Of a stretch of 16,732 nucleotides of DNA, positions 6,365 to 13,512 are shown piece by piece. Source of the DNA: CBFGWV01 sp965652545 (GTDB lineage Bacteria; Pseudomonadota; Gammaproteobacteria; Competibacterales; Competibacteraceae); assembly GCA_965652545.1 (NCBI GenBank), contig CBFGWV010000078.1:1-16732 (forward strand), written 5' to 3'. The position numbers and the translations under genes are program-made. How positions within the stretch are numbered: position 1 is the stretch's first letter; each line of letters begins with the position of its first letter. Under the pieces are notes generated by a model, which saw only the letters and a program-made list of their open reading frames with translations, had not been told where the DNA came from and did not search any database.

Positions 6365-8100
6365 GCGAGCCGACCAAAACCTGGGCTTGGATTCCAGCGG
6401 CGCTGGGTGCCGTTGCCGCCTTGTTCGCGCTGAATGTTCCCCCGTTCATCGTGGTGATCGCCGCAGGGCTGCTGATGACCCGCCTGCCGGCGTATCGGGG
6501 CGTGCTTGCGCTGGTATCGCCTGTGCTTGCGCTGGCCCTGATCTGGGGCCTGCCCGATACGGCAGGGTGGCAATGGGCGTACCTGGACTACCATCTCGTG
6601 CTGGCGGCGCCGACCGATGCCGCCCGGTTGATGGGCACCGTATTCTGCCTGGCCTTGTTCTGCGGTGGCTGGTTTGCCCTGGCGCAGGCCGGCACGCTGG
6701 AGCTGCCGGCCGCCTATGTGTACGCCGGCAGTGCGTTGGGCGTGCTGTTCGCGGGCGATTGGATCAGCGTATTCATCTTCTGGGAAATCATGGCCATTGC
6801 CTCCACCCTGGTGATCTGGGCCGGTGGCACCGAGCGCGCTTGGGCGGCCGCGCAGCGCTATATCCTGGTGCACTTGCTAGGTGGCGTGTTGTTCATGGCC
6901 GGGCTCGCGGCCCTGCTCAGTGCCGGCGGCGGCATCGCGATCGGGCCGATCGCACTGGAGGGCATCGGCGCCTGGCTGGTGCTGGGCGGGGTGCTGGTCA
7001 ACGTCGGCGCCCCGCCGCTGTGGGCCTGGGTGTCCGATGCCTATCCCGAAGCCAGTCCCAGTGGGTCGGTGTTCCTCTCGGCGTTCACGACCAAGACGGC
7101 CGTCTTCGTGCTGTGGGTAGCGTTTCCGGGTACCGAACTGCTCATCCCCGTCGGCTTGTTCATGATCGTCTACGGCATCGTGTGGGCGGTCATGGAAGAC
7201 AACGCCCGGCGGGTGCTGGCCTACAGTCTGGTGAGTCAGGTCGGCTACATGGTGACGGCCATCGGCGTCGGCTCGCCGCTGGCCCTGGCCGGTGCGCTGG
7301 CCCACGCCTTTGCCCACATCGGCTACAAGGCCTTGCTGTTCATGGCCGTGGGTGCGGCCATCCGTGCCACCGGCGAGGAGCGTCTCTCGCGCATGGGCGG
7401 CCTGGCCCGGCAACTGCCCTGGGCCGCCGCCGCCGCACTGGTGGGGGGGCTTGCGCTGGCGGCAACACCGCTGACGGCCGGCTATGTCGCCAAGGTGCTC
7501 ATTACCGATGCGGTGGCCGAGGCCCATCACACCGTGGCCTGGCTGGTACTGTACGCCGCCTCCGCGGCGGCCATGCTCTATGTGGGGCTGCGCATTCCGT
7601 TGAGGGTGTTCTTCGCCGGTCCTGCGCGCGAGGCGGCGCCCTTGGCATCGACCCCGAACGGGCCGATGGTGACGATGATGGCGGTTATCCTGGCCGTGGG
7701 GCTGTCGCCGCACCTGCTCTACGGTCTGCTGCCGTTTCCGGTAGATGTCCATCCCTATGGCCTGGGTCATCTGCTGCCGCAGCTGCAGATCCTGGCGTTC
7801 TCAGTGGCCATCACGCTGCTGTTCGTCGATCAGCTCGGCGGGTCGGCCGGACGTACCCTGGACCTGGACTGGCTATACCGTCGCCCGGGCTTTGCGTTGC
7901 TGCGTGGGTTCGTCGGGTCGATGGGCGCCGTGGGTCGATTGCTGGAGCGCCTGCTCAGCGACCTGGCCTGGGCGCTGGTGCGCTGGCTGTTTCGTCACCA
8001 CGGGCCGGAAGGCCGGCTGGCTCATACCTGGCCCACCGGCAGCATGGTGCTGTGGGTGAGCGTCATTCTGGTGGCGGCGCTGGTGTTCTATTTTCGCTAG
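6361..8100 (+). CDS. Third antiporter subunit D-like protein (divergent, with TM7 Lys replaced)
   Basis: A 579-residue polytopic protein of the NuoL/M/N-MrpD family, longer than usual by an ~80-residue C-terminal extension ending in a final helix (MVLWVSVILVAALVFYF). Glu142 in TM5 (FIFWEIMAIAS), Lys245 (AFTTKTAVFV), His315/His319/Lys323 (AHAFAHIGYKALLF) and Lys378 (AGYVAKVLIT) align with the other two subunits. The TM7 lysine is Asn214 (LVNVGAPPLWAWVSDAYP), at exactly the same 31-residue spacing to the next lysine. The nearby His of the other subunits is Trp221. It may be a non-pumping or differently coupled channel subunit, or use another residue; related third-type D subunits often have Asn here, from my memory of the family. 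It overlaps the preceding small gene by ATGA and is the last gene of the operon. Its 3' end overlaps the convergent gene by 38 bases. Confidence 0.9.
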   Translation: MSEPTKTWAWIPAALGAVAALFALNVPPFIVVIAAGLLMTRLPAYRGVLALVSPVLALALIWGLPDTAGWQWAYLDYHLVLAAPTDAARLMGTVFCLALFCGGWFALAQAGTLELPAAYVYAGSALGVLFAGDWISVFIFWEIMAIASTLVIWAGGTERAWAAAQRYILVHLLGGVLFMAGLAALLSAGGGIAIGPIALEGIGAWLVLGGVLVNVGAPPLWAWVSDAYPEASPSGSVFLSAFTTKTAVFVLWVAFPGTELLIPVGLFMIVYGIVWAVMEDNARRVLAYSLVSQVGYMVTAIGVGSPLALAGALAHAFAHIGYKALLFMAVGAAIRATGEERLSRMGGLARQLPWAAAAALVGGLALAATPLTAGYVAKVLITDAVAEAHHTVAWLVLYAASAAAMLYVGLRIPLRVFFAGPAREAAPLASTPNGPMVTMMAVILAVGLSPHLLYGLLPFPVDVHPYGLGHLLPQLQILAFSVAITLLFVDQLGGSAGRTLDLDWLYRRPGFALLRGFVGSMGAVGRLLERLLSDLAWALVRWLFRHHGPEGRLAHTWPTGSMVLWVSVILVAALVFYFR

Positions 8101-9127
8101 CCTCGGGCGACTGCAAGGCACGCGTCAGCGCATCCTCCAGCGCGGCCGCGGCCGCCGGATGATGCGGCGCAAGGCCCGCCCGGGAGACGTTCTCGGGCGT
8201 CAGGGTATTGAACGCCAGGTGCTCGGCACGGAACGCCTCGAAGCGCTCCATTACCCCGTACACCATGCCTTGGACCACATCGTCCGGTGCATCCGCCGTG
8301 GTCATCAACCAGGCACGGACGCCGAAGGTCGGAACCGGCTGCGGGATGCGCCAGTACAAACCGCCGGCGATCTCCGTGCGGGTGTAATACGGACGTCCTT
8401 CCAGAAGTCGGTCGACACCGGGGCCGAGCACAGGTAGCAACTGCGCATCGCAGGCCGTGGTCGCCTCGAGGATCGCCCGGCTGGGGTGGCCGACGGTGTA
8501 GACGATGGCGTCAGCCTCGTCATCGCACAAGGTCTGCACCTGACGGTCGGCTTCGCGCTCCAGCAGGCGGGTAAAGTCCGCCGGCGTCCAGTTCATGGCC
8601 TCCATCAGGGCCAGGAACGTCGCATGCTGCCCGGAGCCCGGGTTGCCGATATTCACCCGGTGCCCGGGCAGGTCGGACAGGCCGCGCAACCCCAGCCGTC
8701 GCTGCGACACCACGGTGAACGGCTCCCAGTGCAAAGCCAGCACGCTGCGCAAGTCGCGAAACGGTGGCGCACCCTCGAACGGCCCCTGAGCCGTCAAGGC
8801 ATTGAAGATCTGGTCCGACTGAACGATGCCGAACTGGATCTGATGCTGGCGCAGCGAGCGCAGGTTGTCTATCGAACCGCCCGATACACCGGCCAGGCAA
8901 CGCACGTTGGCCGAGGCCATGCGCTCGTTGAAACCGCGGCACAGCGCCGCACCGGTGGGGTAGTAGACACCGCTGGAGCCACCGGTACCGATGATCGTCA
9001 CCCGGTTCTGGGCACCGGCAGACTGGCCCCAGGCTTGACGGACCGACGTCAACGGCAAGGCCAAGGCTGCCGCAAGCAGTGTACGACGTCGTATCCCATG
9101 CACAGTCATGTCGATGTCATGCACCAT
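8063..9127 (-). CDS. TAXI-type TRAP transporter solute-binding protein (orphan paralogue)
   Basis: A 354-residue exported binding protein. After a signal peptide with a twin-arginine-like IRRRTLLAAALALPL, the TAXI family motifs follow: IIGTGGSSGVYYPTG (45-59), GVSGGSIDNL (80-89), WEPFTVVSQR (134-143), VNIGNPGSGQ (158-167), IVYTVGHP (208-215) and TFGVRAWLM. These proteins capture a solute in the periplasm for a TRAP-TAXI permease; the ligand cannot be told from sequence. It is a clear paralogue of the binding protein at 9329, transcribed divergently, with no permease of its own. The start is uncertain: ATG 9127 and ATG 9109 are both possible, and neither has a good ribosome binding site. The frame stays open to 9298, but that extension has no signal-like sequence. 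A strong AAGGAGG (9186-9192, minus) has no usable in-frame start. The tail TPAPPPE lies in the overlap with the antiporter operon. Confidence 0.9.
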   Translation of the reverse strand: MVHDIDMTVHGIRRRTLLAAALALPLTSVRQAWGQSAGAQNRVTIIGTGGSSGVYYPTGAALCRGFNERMASANVRCLAGVSGGSIDNLRSLRQHQIQFGIVQSDQIFNALTAQGPFEGAPPFRDLRSVLALHWEPFTVVSQRRLGLRGLSDLPGHRVNIGNPGSGQHATFLALMEAMNWTPADFTRLLEREADRQVQTLCDDEADAIVYTVGHPSRAILEATTACDAQLLPVLGPGVDRLLEGRPYYTRTEIAGGLYWRIPQPVPTFGVRAWLMTTADAPDDVVQGMVYGVMERFEAFRAEHLAFNTLTPENVSRAGLAPHHPAAAAALEDALTRALQSPEASENRTPAPPPE

Positions 9128-9328
9128 CGGACTGGCGGTTCTGTCGATCAGGGTCGTGTGAACTATAGTGAAGCAACGGTCTGAGCCTCCTTGAACGCTG
9201 ATGAGATGCCAGACCGTAAGGATAGCGGGCGATGCCTGCCAACAGGGACGGAAGGTCAATAGGCGGCCATAACGCAAACGAATAATCTGCCGATCCAAGC
9301 CAAAGTAACCGAAAAGAGGAACAACCTG
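9128..9328. other. Divergent intergenic region between the two TAXI binding-protein genes
   Basis: This 201-base gap must hold the control sites for both transcripts. On the minus strand a TATAGT box (9162-9167, inside the palindrome ACTATAGT) lies 34 bases before ATG 9127, but I see no matching -35 box. On the plus strand AATAAT (9281-9286) is a possible -10 box, again without a good -35. I saw no convincing operator or small gene. The promoter assignments are weak. Confidence 0.3.
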
Positions 9329-10300
9329 ATGAAGACTTTTGTGTACGCGACGCTGGGTGCAGCCGTCCTCGCCGGCCTGGCCTCAGCTCCGGCCACGGCT
9401 GCCGAGGAAAAGTTCATCACCATCGGCACGGGTGGCCAGACCGGCGTGTACTACGTGGTCGGCCAGTCCATCTGCCGTTTGGTCAATCGCGGCTCCAGCG
9501 ACCACGGCATCAAGTGCAACGCGCCGTCCACCGGCGGTTCGGTCGCCAACCTCAACGCCCTTCGTGCCGGTGAGCAGGACATGGGCGTGGCCCAGTCCGA
9601 CTGGCAGTTCTACGCCTACGACGGTGCGCCGCAGTTCGAAGGCGGCAAGATGGACAACCTGCGGGCGGTGTTCTCGGTTCACCCCGAACCCTTCACCGTC
9701 GTGGCCCGCCGCGACTCCGGCATCACCACCTTTGACGATCTCAAAGGCAAGCGCGTGAACATCGGCAACCCCGGGTCCGGTCAGCGCGGCACCATGGAAG
9801 TGCTCATGGAAAAAATGGGCTGGACCATGGACGATTTCGCCCTGGCCTCCGAGCTCAAGGCCGCCGAGCAGGCACAGGCCCTGGGCGACAACAACATCGA
9901 CGCCATGATCTACACCGTCGGCCATCCCAATGGCTCCATCCAGGAAGCCACTACGGTAGTGGATGCTGTGCTGGTGCCGGTGGAAGGTCCTGTCGTGCAG
10001 GAACTGGTCGATGCCAACCCCTACTATGCCGTCGCCACCATACCCGGCGGCATGTACGAGGGCACCGACTCCGACGTCAAGACTTTCGGCGTGCGCGCAA
10101 CGTTCGTCTCCACCAGCGATGTCGATGAAGAACTGGTCTATCAGGTCGTCAAGGCCGTGTTCGACGACTTCGACCGCTTCAAAAAGCTGCACCCGGCCTT
10201 CGAGAACCTGACACCGGAAGAAATGGTCTCCTCCGGCCTGTCCGCACCCTTGCACGACGGCGCAGCCCGTTACTACAGGGAAAAGGGCTGGATCAACTGA
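9329..10300 (+). CDS. TAXI-type TRAP transporter solute-binding protein
   Basis: A 323-residue periplasmic binding protein. Residues 1-24 form a standard Sec signal peptide (MKTFVYATLGAAVLAGLA, then APATA before AEEKF). TAXI family motifs are ITIGTGGQTGVYYVVG (30-45), CNAPSTGGSVANLNAL (63-78), HPEPFTVVARR (118-128), KRVNIGNPGSGQRGTMEVLM (141-160), AMIYTVGHPNGSIQEA (192-207) and KTFGVRATFV (251-260). It delivers substrate to the fused permease encoded downstream; TAXI systems have been linked to organic acids and amino acids, but nothing here names the ligand. A GAGGA ribosome binding site precedes ATG 9329. It is followed by a perfect hairpin and then the permease gene, as expected if the binding protein is made in excess over the permease. 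A paralogous binding protein lies divergently upstream. Confidence 0.95.
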   Translation: MKTFVYATLGAAVLAGLASAPATAAEEKFITIGTGGQTGVYYVVGQSICRLVNRGSSDHGIKCNAPSTGGSVANLNALRAGEQDMGVAQSDWQFYAYDGAPQFEGGKMDNLRAVFSVHPEPFTVVARRDSGITTFDDLKGKRVNIGNPGSGQRGTMEVLMEKMGWTMDDFALASELKAAEQAQALGDNNIDAMIYTVGHPNGSIQEATTVVDAVLVPVEGPVVQELVDANPYYAVATIPGGMYEGTDSDVKTFGVRATFVSTSDVDEELVYQVVKAVFDDFDRFKKLHPAFENLTPEEMVSSGLSAPLHDGAARYYREKGWIN

Positions 10301-10328
10301 TCGGCTGATTTTTCAGCTACGTTTGAAG

Positions 10329-10354
10329 CGGGGGCTTTGGTGACGAAGCCCCCG
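10329..10354 (+). terminator. Hairpin between binding protein and permease (likely partial terminator)
   Basis: CGGGGGCTT (10329-10337) and AAGCCCCCG (10346-10354) form a perfect 9-bp stem with an 8-base loop, followed by TTGTGTT. It begins 28 bases after the binding-protein stop and ends 63 bases before the permease start. The interrupted T run suggests an intrinsic terminator that is leaky, or an mRNA-stabilising stem, giving more binding protein than permease. Confidence 0.65.
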
Positions 10355-10417
10355 TTGTGTTGGGCGACGGATATGTGCAACTCGTTTCCCGTTCCGCGAC
10401 GGACCTGGGTGTAATCG

Positions 10418-13018
10418 ATGACGACAGACGACAACGCCAAGAGCACACCGACAGACGAGGAGATCCAGGAGCTTCTCGCTCAGGACACCGGGGCGCGAGC
10501 GCCCACCGGCATGGCCCTGAAAATCATCCTGGGTGTGGCGACCTTCTGGTCGTTGTTTCAATTGTGGATCGCATCGCCACTGCCGTTCCTGTTCCGGATC
10601 GGGATCTTCAACAATACGGAAGCCCGCTCGATTCACCTGGCGCTCGCTGTTTTCCTGGCGTTCCTGGCCTATCCGGCGTTCCGTCGCTCGCCGCGTGATC
10701 GAATCCCGCTGGGCGACTGGGTCCTGGCGGCCGTCGGTTCGTTCTGTGCGTTGTACATCTTTTTGTTCTATGAGGAGATTTCTACGCGCCCGGGTGCGCC
10801 CATCACCCAGGATATCGTCGTCGCCTGTATCGGTATGGCGTTGTTGCTCGAGGCCACACGCCGGGCACTGGGGCCACCGCTGACGATCGTCGCGGCGGTG
10901 TTCCTGGTCTACACCTTCGCCGGCCCGTACATGCCGGGGATACTCTCCCACCGTGGCGCATCGCTGGCCGGTGTCGTCAACCACCAGTGGATCACCACCG
11001 AGGGTGTGTTCGGTATTGCCTTGGGGGTATCGACCGGCTTCGTTTTCCTCTTCGTACTTTTCGGCGCTTTGCTGGACAAGGCCGGAGCAGGCAATTACTT
11101 CATCAAGGTCGCCTTCTCGCTGTTGGGGCATTACCGCGGCGGGCCGGCCAAGGCTGCTGTGGTGGCCTCGGGCCTGACGGGGTTGATTTCCGGCTCCTCC
11201 ATCGCCAACGTGGTGACCACCGGCACGTTCACCATCCCAATGATGAAGCGGGTCGGGTTTTCGGCCGAGAAGGCCGGAGCGGTCGAGGTCGCCTCGTCGG
11301 TGAACGGGCAGATCATGCCACCGGTGATGGGAGCCGCGGCCTTCCTCATGGTGGAGTACGTGGGTATCTCGTACTTCGAGATCATCAAACACGCGTTTCT
11401 TCCGGCGGTGATCTCGTACATCGCGCTGATCTACCTGGTGCATCTGGAAGCCATGCGCGCCAACCTGCAAGGGCTGCCGAGCGCCAACCCGCCCAAGCCC
11501 TGGGTGCGCAAGATCATCGGCGTCCTCGCAGGCTTCATACTGTTCTGTGCCATCGCGATCGGGGTGTACTACGGCATCGGCTGGCTCAAACCGGTTGCCG
11601 GTGATGCGGCAAGCACCATCATCGCCATCGGCTTGGTTGTGGTGTACCTGTGGCTGTTGTGGATCGCCTCGCGCGCACCGGTGCTCGAGATCGACGACCC
11701 CAACGCCCCGGTAATCACCTTGCCGCAGACCGGTCCCACGGTGCGGGCCGGGTTCCACTATCTGCTGCCGGTGGTCGTGCTGGTCTGGTGCCTGATGGTC
11801 GAGCGGCTCTCGCCGGGGCTGTCGGCCTTCTGGGCGACAGTGCTGATGATCTTCATCCTCATCACTCAGCGACCGATCACGGCGCTGATGCGGGGTACCG
11901 GGCAATTGGCCGGTGAGATCGTCGGCGGCCTTCGCGATCTGCACAGTGGCTTGATTGACGGCGCCCGCAACATGATCGGTATCGGTATCGCCACGGCCAC
12001 CGCCGGCATCATCGTGGGGGCTGTGTCGCAGACCGGGGTCGGGCTGGTGCTGGCCGACCTGGTCGAGATCCTCGCGTTCGGCAATTTGTTCATGATCCTG
12101 GTGCTCACCGCCGTACTGAGCCTGATCCTGGGTATGGGCTTGCCGACGACGGCGAACTACATCGTGGTGTCCTCGCTGCTCGCACCGGTGATCGTCACGC
12201 TCGGCCAGCAGAATGGTCTGTTGGTCCCCTTGATCGCCGTGCATTTGTTCGTGTTTTACTTCGGCATCATGGCCGATGTGACCCCACCTGTGGGTTTGGC
12301 CAGTTTCGCCGCGGCGGCGGTGTCGGGTGGGGACCCCATCCGCACCGGCATTGTGGCGTTTTTCTATAGCCTGCGTACCGCCGCGCTGCCCTTCCTGTTC
12401 ATCTTCAATACCGATCTGCTGCTCATCAACGTGGATTTCGCCCACGGCTTGCTGATCTTCGTGGTGGCGACCATCGCCATGTTGATCTTCGCAGCCGCCA
12501 GCATGGGCTATTTCCTGACCCGCAGCCGGCTGTGGGAGTCTGGGCTTCTGTTGCTGGTCGCTTTTACCCTGTTCCGGCCCGGGTTCTGGATGGACATGCT
12601 CTTCCCGCCCTATGAGGATGCTCCACCGGTCGAACTGGCCGCCGCGGTGCAGGGTTTGGCGCCGGGCGATGAATTGAGGTTGTGGATCAGCGGCATCGAC
12701 GATATCGGCAACCCCCGGGACTTCGTCGTGCTGTTCCCGGTCGGCGAGGGCGAGACTGGCCAGGAGCGCCTGGAAGCGAGCGGCCTTGAGGTGATCGAGG
12801 ACGACGGCAAGATGATGATCGACATGGTGGGCTTCGGGTCGCCGGCCGCACAGTTGGGGCTGGATTTCGACCAGGAGATCACCGGGGTCCGCGTTCCCGC
12901 GGACACGCCGCCCAAAGAGTTGATGTGGATTCCCGCCCTCGCCGTATTCGCGGCCATCGTGATGCTCCAACTCAGGCGACGGGAGCGTGAGGGCGCTCCA
13001 TCGCCTGTACCGGTGTAA
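10418..13018 (+). CDS. TRAP transporter permease, fused small and large subunits (TAXI type) with DUF3394-like C-terminal domain
   Basis: An 866-residue polytopic membrane protein. Residues 1-30 are hydrophilic. About 35-165 form the small-subunit-like (DctQ-type) helices; about 185-700 form the DctM-type large subunit, with GLTGLISGSSIANVVTTGTF (252-271), PMMKRVGFSAEKAGAVEVAS, LGMGLPTTANYIV (571-583) and MADVTPPVGLASFAAAAVSG, all typical of TRAP 4TM/12TM fusion permeases. It imports the solute delivered by the TAXI binding protein using an ion gradient. After a further helix, a soluble segment of ~100 residues (735-835) contains VGFGSPAAQLGLDFDQEITG, reminiscent of a PDZ-like loop and corresponding to the DUF3394 tail of some such permeases. 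A final helix and a basic end (LRRREREGA) follow. The ATG at 10418 has only a weak ribosome binding site. The universal stress gene follows 14 bases later. Confidence 0.93.
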   Translation: MTTDDNAKSTPTDEEIQELLAQDTGARAPTGMALKIILGVATFWSLFQLWIASPLPFLFRIGIFNNTEARSIHLALAVFLAFLAYPAFRRSPRDRIPLGDWVLAAVGSFCALYIFLFYEEISTRPGAPITQDIVVACIGMALLLEATRRALGPPLTIVAAVFLVYTFAGPYMPGILSHRGASLAGVVNHQWITTEGVFGIALGVSTGFVFLFVLFGALLDKAGAGNYFIKVAFSLLGHYRGGPAKAAVVASGLTGLISGSSIANVVTTGTFTIPMMKRVGFSAEKAGAVEVASSVNGQIMPPVMGAAAFLMVEYVGISYFEIIKHAFLPAVISYIALIYLVHLEAMRANLQGLPSANPPKPWVRKIIGVLAGFILFCAIAIGVYYGIGWLKPVAGDAASTIIAIGLVVVYLWLLWIASRAPVLEIDDPNAPVITLPQTGPTVRAGFHYLLPVVVLVWCLMVERLSPGLSAFWATVLMIFILITQRPITALMRGTGQLAGEIVGGLRDLHSGLIDGARNMIGIGIATATAGIIVGAVSQTGVGLVLADLVEILAFGNLFMILVLTAVLSLILGMGLPTTANYIVVSSLLAPVIVTLGQQNGLLVPLIAVHLFVFYFGIMADVTPPVGLASFAAAAVSGGDPIRTGIVAFFYSLRTAALPFLFIFNTDLLLINVDFAHGLLIFVVATIAMLIFAAASMGYFLTRSRLWESGLLLLVAFTLFRPGFWMDMLFPPYEDAPPVELAAAVQGLAPGDELRLWISGIDDIGNPRDFVVLFPVGEGETGQERLEASGLEVIEDDGKMMIDMVGFGSPAAQLGLDFDQEITGVRVPADTPPKELMWIPALAVFAAIVMLQLRRREREGAPSPVPV

Positions 13019-13032
13019 GGGAGGGTAGGGCC

Positions 13033-13458
13033 ATGTTCAAATCCATTCTATTGCCTATCGATCTGAACGATCAGAGTTCATGGGACAAGGCGCTGTCGGT
13101 CGCGTTGGCACAGTGCAAGACCAGCGGCGGCAAGCTGCACCTCATAACGGTGCTGCCGGACTTCGGCGTCTCGCTGGTGGGCTCGTTCTTTCCCGCGGGT
13201 TACGAAACCAAGGCACGCGAGGCGACGAAGCAGAAGCTGCAGTCGTTCATGCGTGAGCATGTACCCAGCGAATATGCCGGACATGTGCTGATCTCCGACG
13301 GGACGGTCTATGAGGAGATTCTGAAAACCATCCGCGCGGTCGATGCCGACCTGGTGGTGATGGCCGCGCACCGGCCGGATTTGAAGGACTTCCTACTCGG
13401 CCCGAATGCCGCGCGTGTCGTACGCCACGCCAAGGTGTCGGTGATGGTGGTGCGCTGA
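13033..13458 (+). CDS. Universal stress protein (UspA family), TeaD-like, in the TRAP operon
   Basis: A 141-residue single-domain UspA protein. It begins with FKSILLPIDLNDQSSWDKAL, with the conserved Asp10 and the SSxxAL-like helix, then LHLITVLPDFG, and ends with ADLVVMAAHRPDLKDFLLGP then NAARVVRHAKVSVMVVR. In ATP-binding family members the loop reads G-x2-G-x9-G-S/T; here the first part is AAHRP, lacking the first glycines, and the last is GPN (123-125), so nucleotide binding may be altered. A strong GGGAGGG site precedes ATG 13033. Its place directly after a TRAP permease parallels teaD of the Halomonas ectoine transporter teaABCD, whose product binds ATP and moderates TRAP uptake; a similar regulatory role here is inference. 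Confidence 0.92.
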   Translation: MFKSILLPIDLNDQSSWDKALSVALAQCKTSGGKLHLITVLPDFGVSLVGSFFPAGYETKAREATKQKLQSFMREHVPSEYAGHVLISDGTVYEEILKTIRAVDADLVVMAAHRPDLKDFLLGPNAARVVRHAKVSVMVVR

Positions 13459-13469
13459 TCACTATGCCT

Positions 13470-13496
13470 GCGGCCGAACCGGTACGGTTCGGCCGC
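13470..13496. terminator. Inverted repeat in the convergent gap, probable bidirectional terminator
   Basis: GCGGCCGAACC (13470-13480) and GGTTCGGCCGC (13486-13496) are perfect inverse complements separated by five bases, and two further pairs (one a G-T wobble) can extend the stem. It starts 11 bases after the uspA-family stop and ends 16 bases before the end of the convergent protease gene. No long T run follows on either strand, so efficiency as an intrinsic terminator is uncertain. Confidence 0.6.
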
Positions 13497-13512
13497 GGCT
13501 GGTAGCCCTCTG

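Noticed and set aside
6249..8162. A 637-codon plus-strand frame overlapping the third D-like antiporter gene
   Set aside because: Its product is a low-complexity Arg/Gly/Ala-rich sequence without motifs; the overlapping frame encodes a recognisable MrpD-like protein with correct overlaps to its neighbour.
9174..9192. AAGGAGG followed by a TTG on the minus strand as a start of the binding protein or of a leader peptide
   Set aside because: The TTG is out of frame with the binding protein and its own frame ends after about 19 codons at a TGA over the candidate ATG. A leader peptide is possible, but nothing else supports it.
9128..9298. A 57-residue N-terminal extension of the minus-strand TAXI binding protein
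   Set aside because: It would place a non-family sequence ahead of an evident signal peptide (IRRRTLLAAALALPL), so the later ATG at 9127 or 9109 is preferred.
10313..12970. A long open frame of 885 codons on the minus strand opposite the TRAP permease
   Set aside because: It is very rich in Gln, His, Asp and Arg with no domain or signal, as expected for the antisense frame of a GC-rich membrane-protein gene. The plus-strand permease has clear family motifs over the same DNA.
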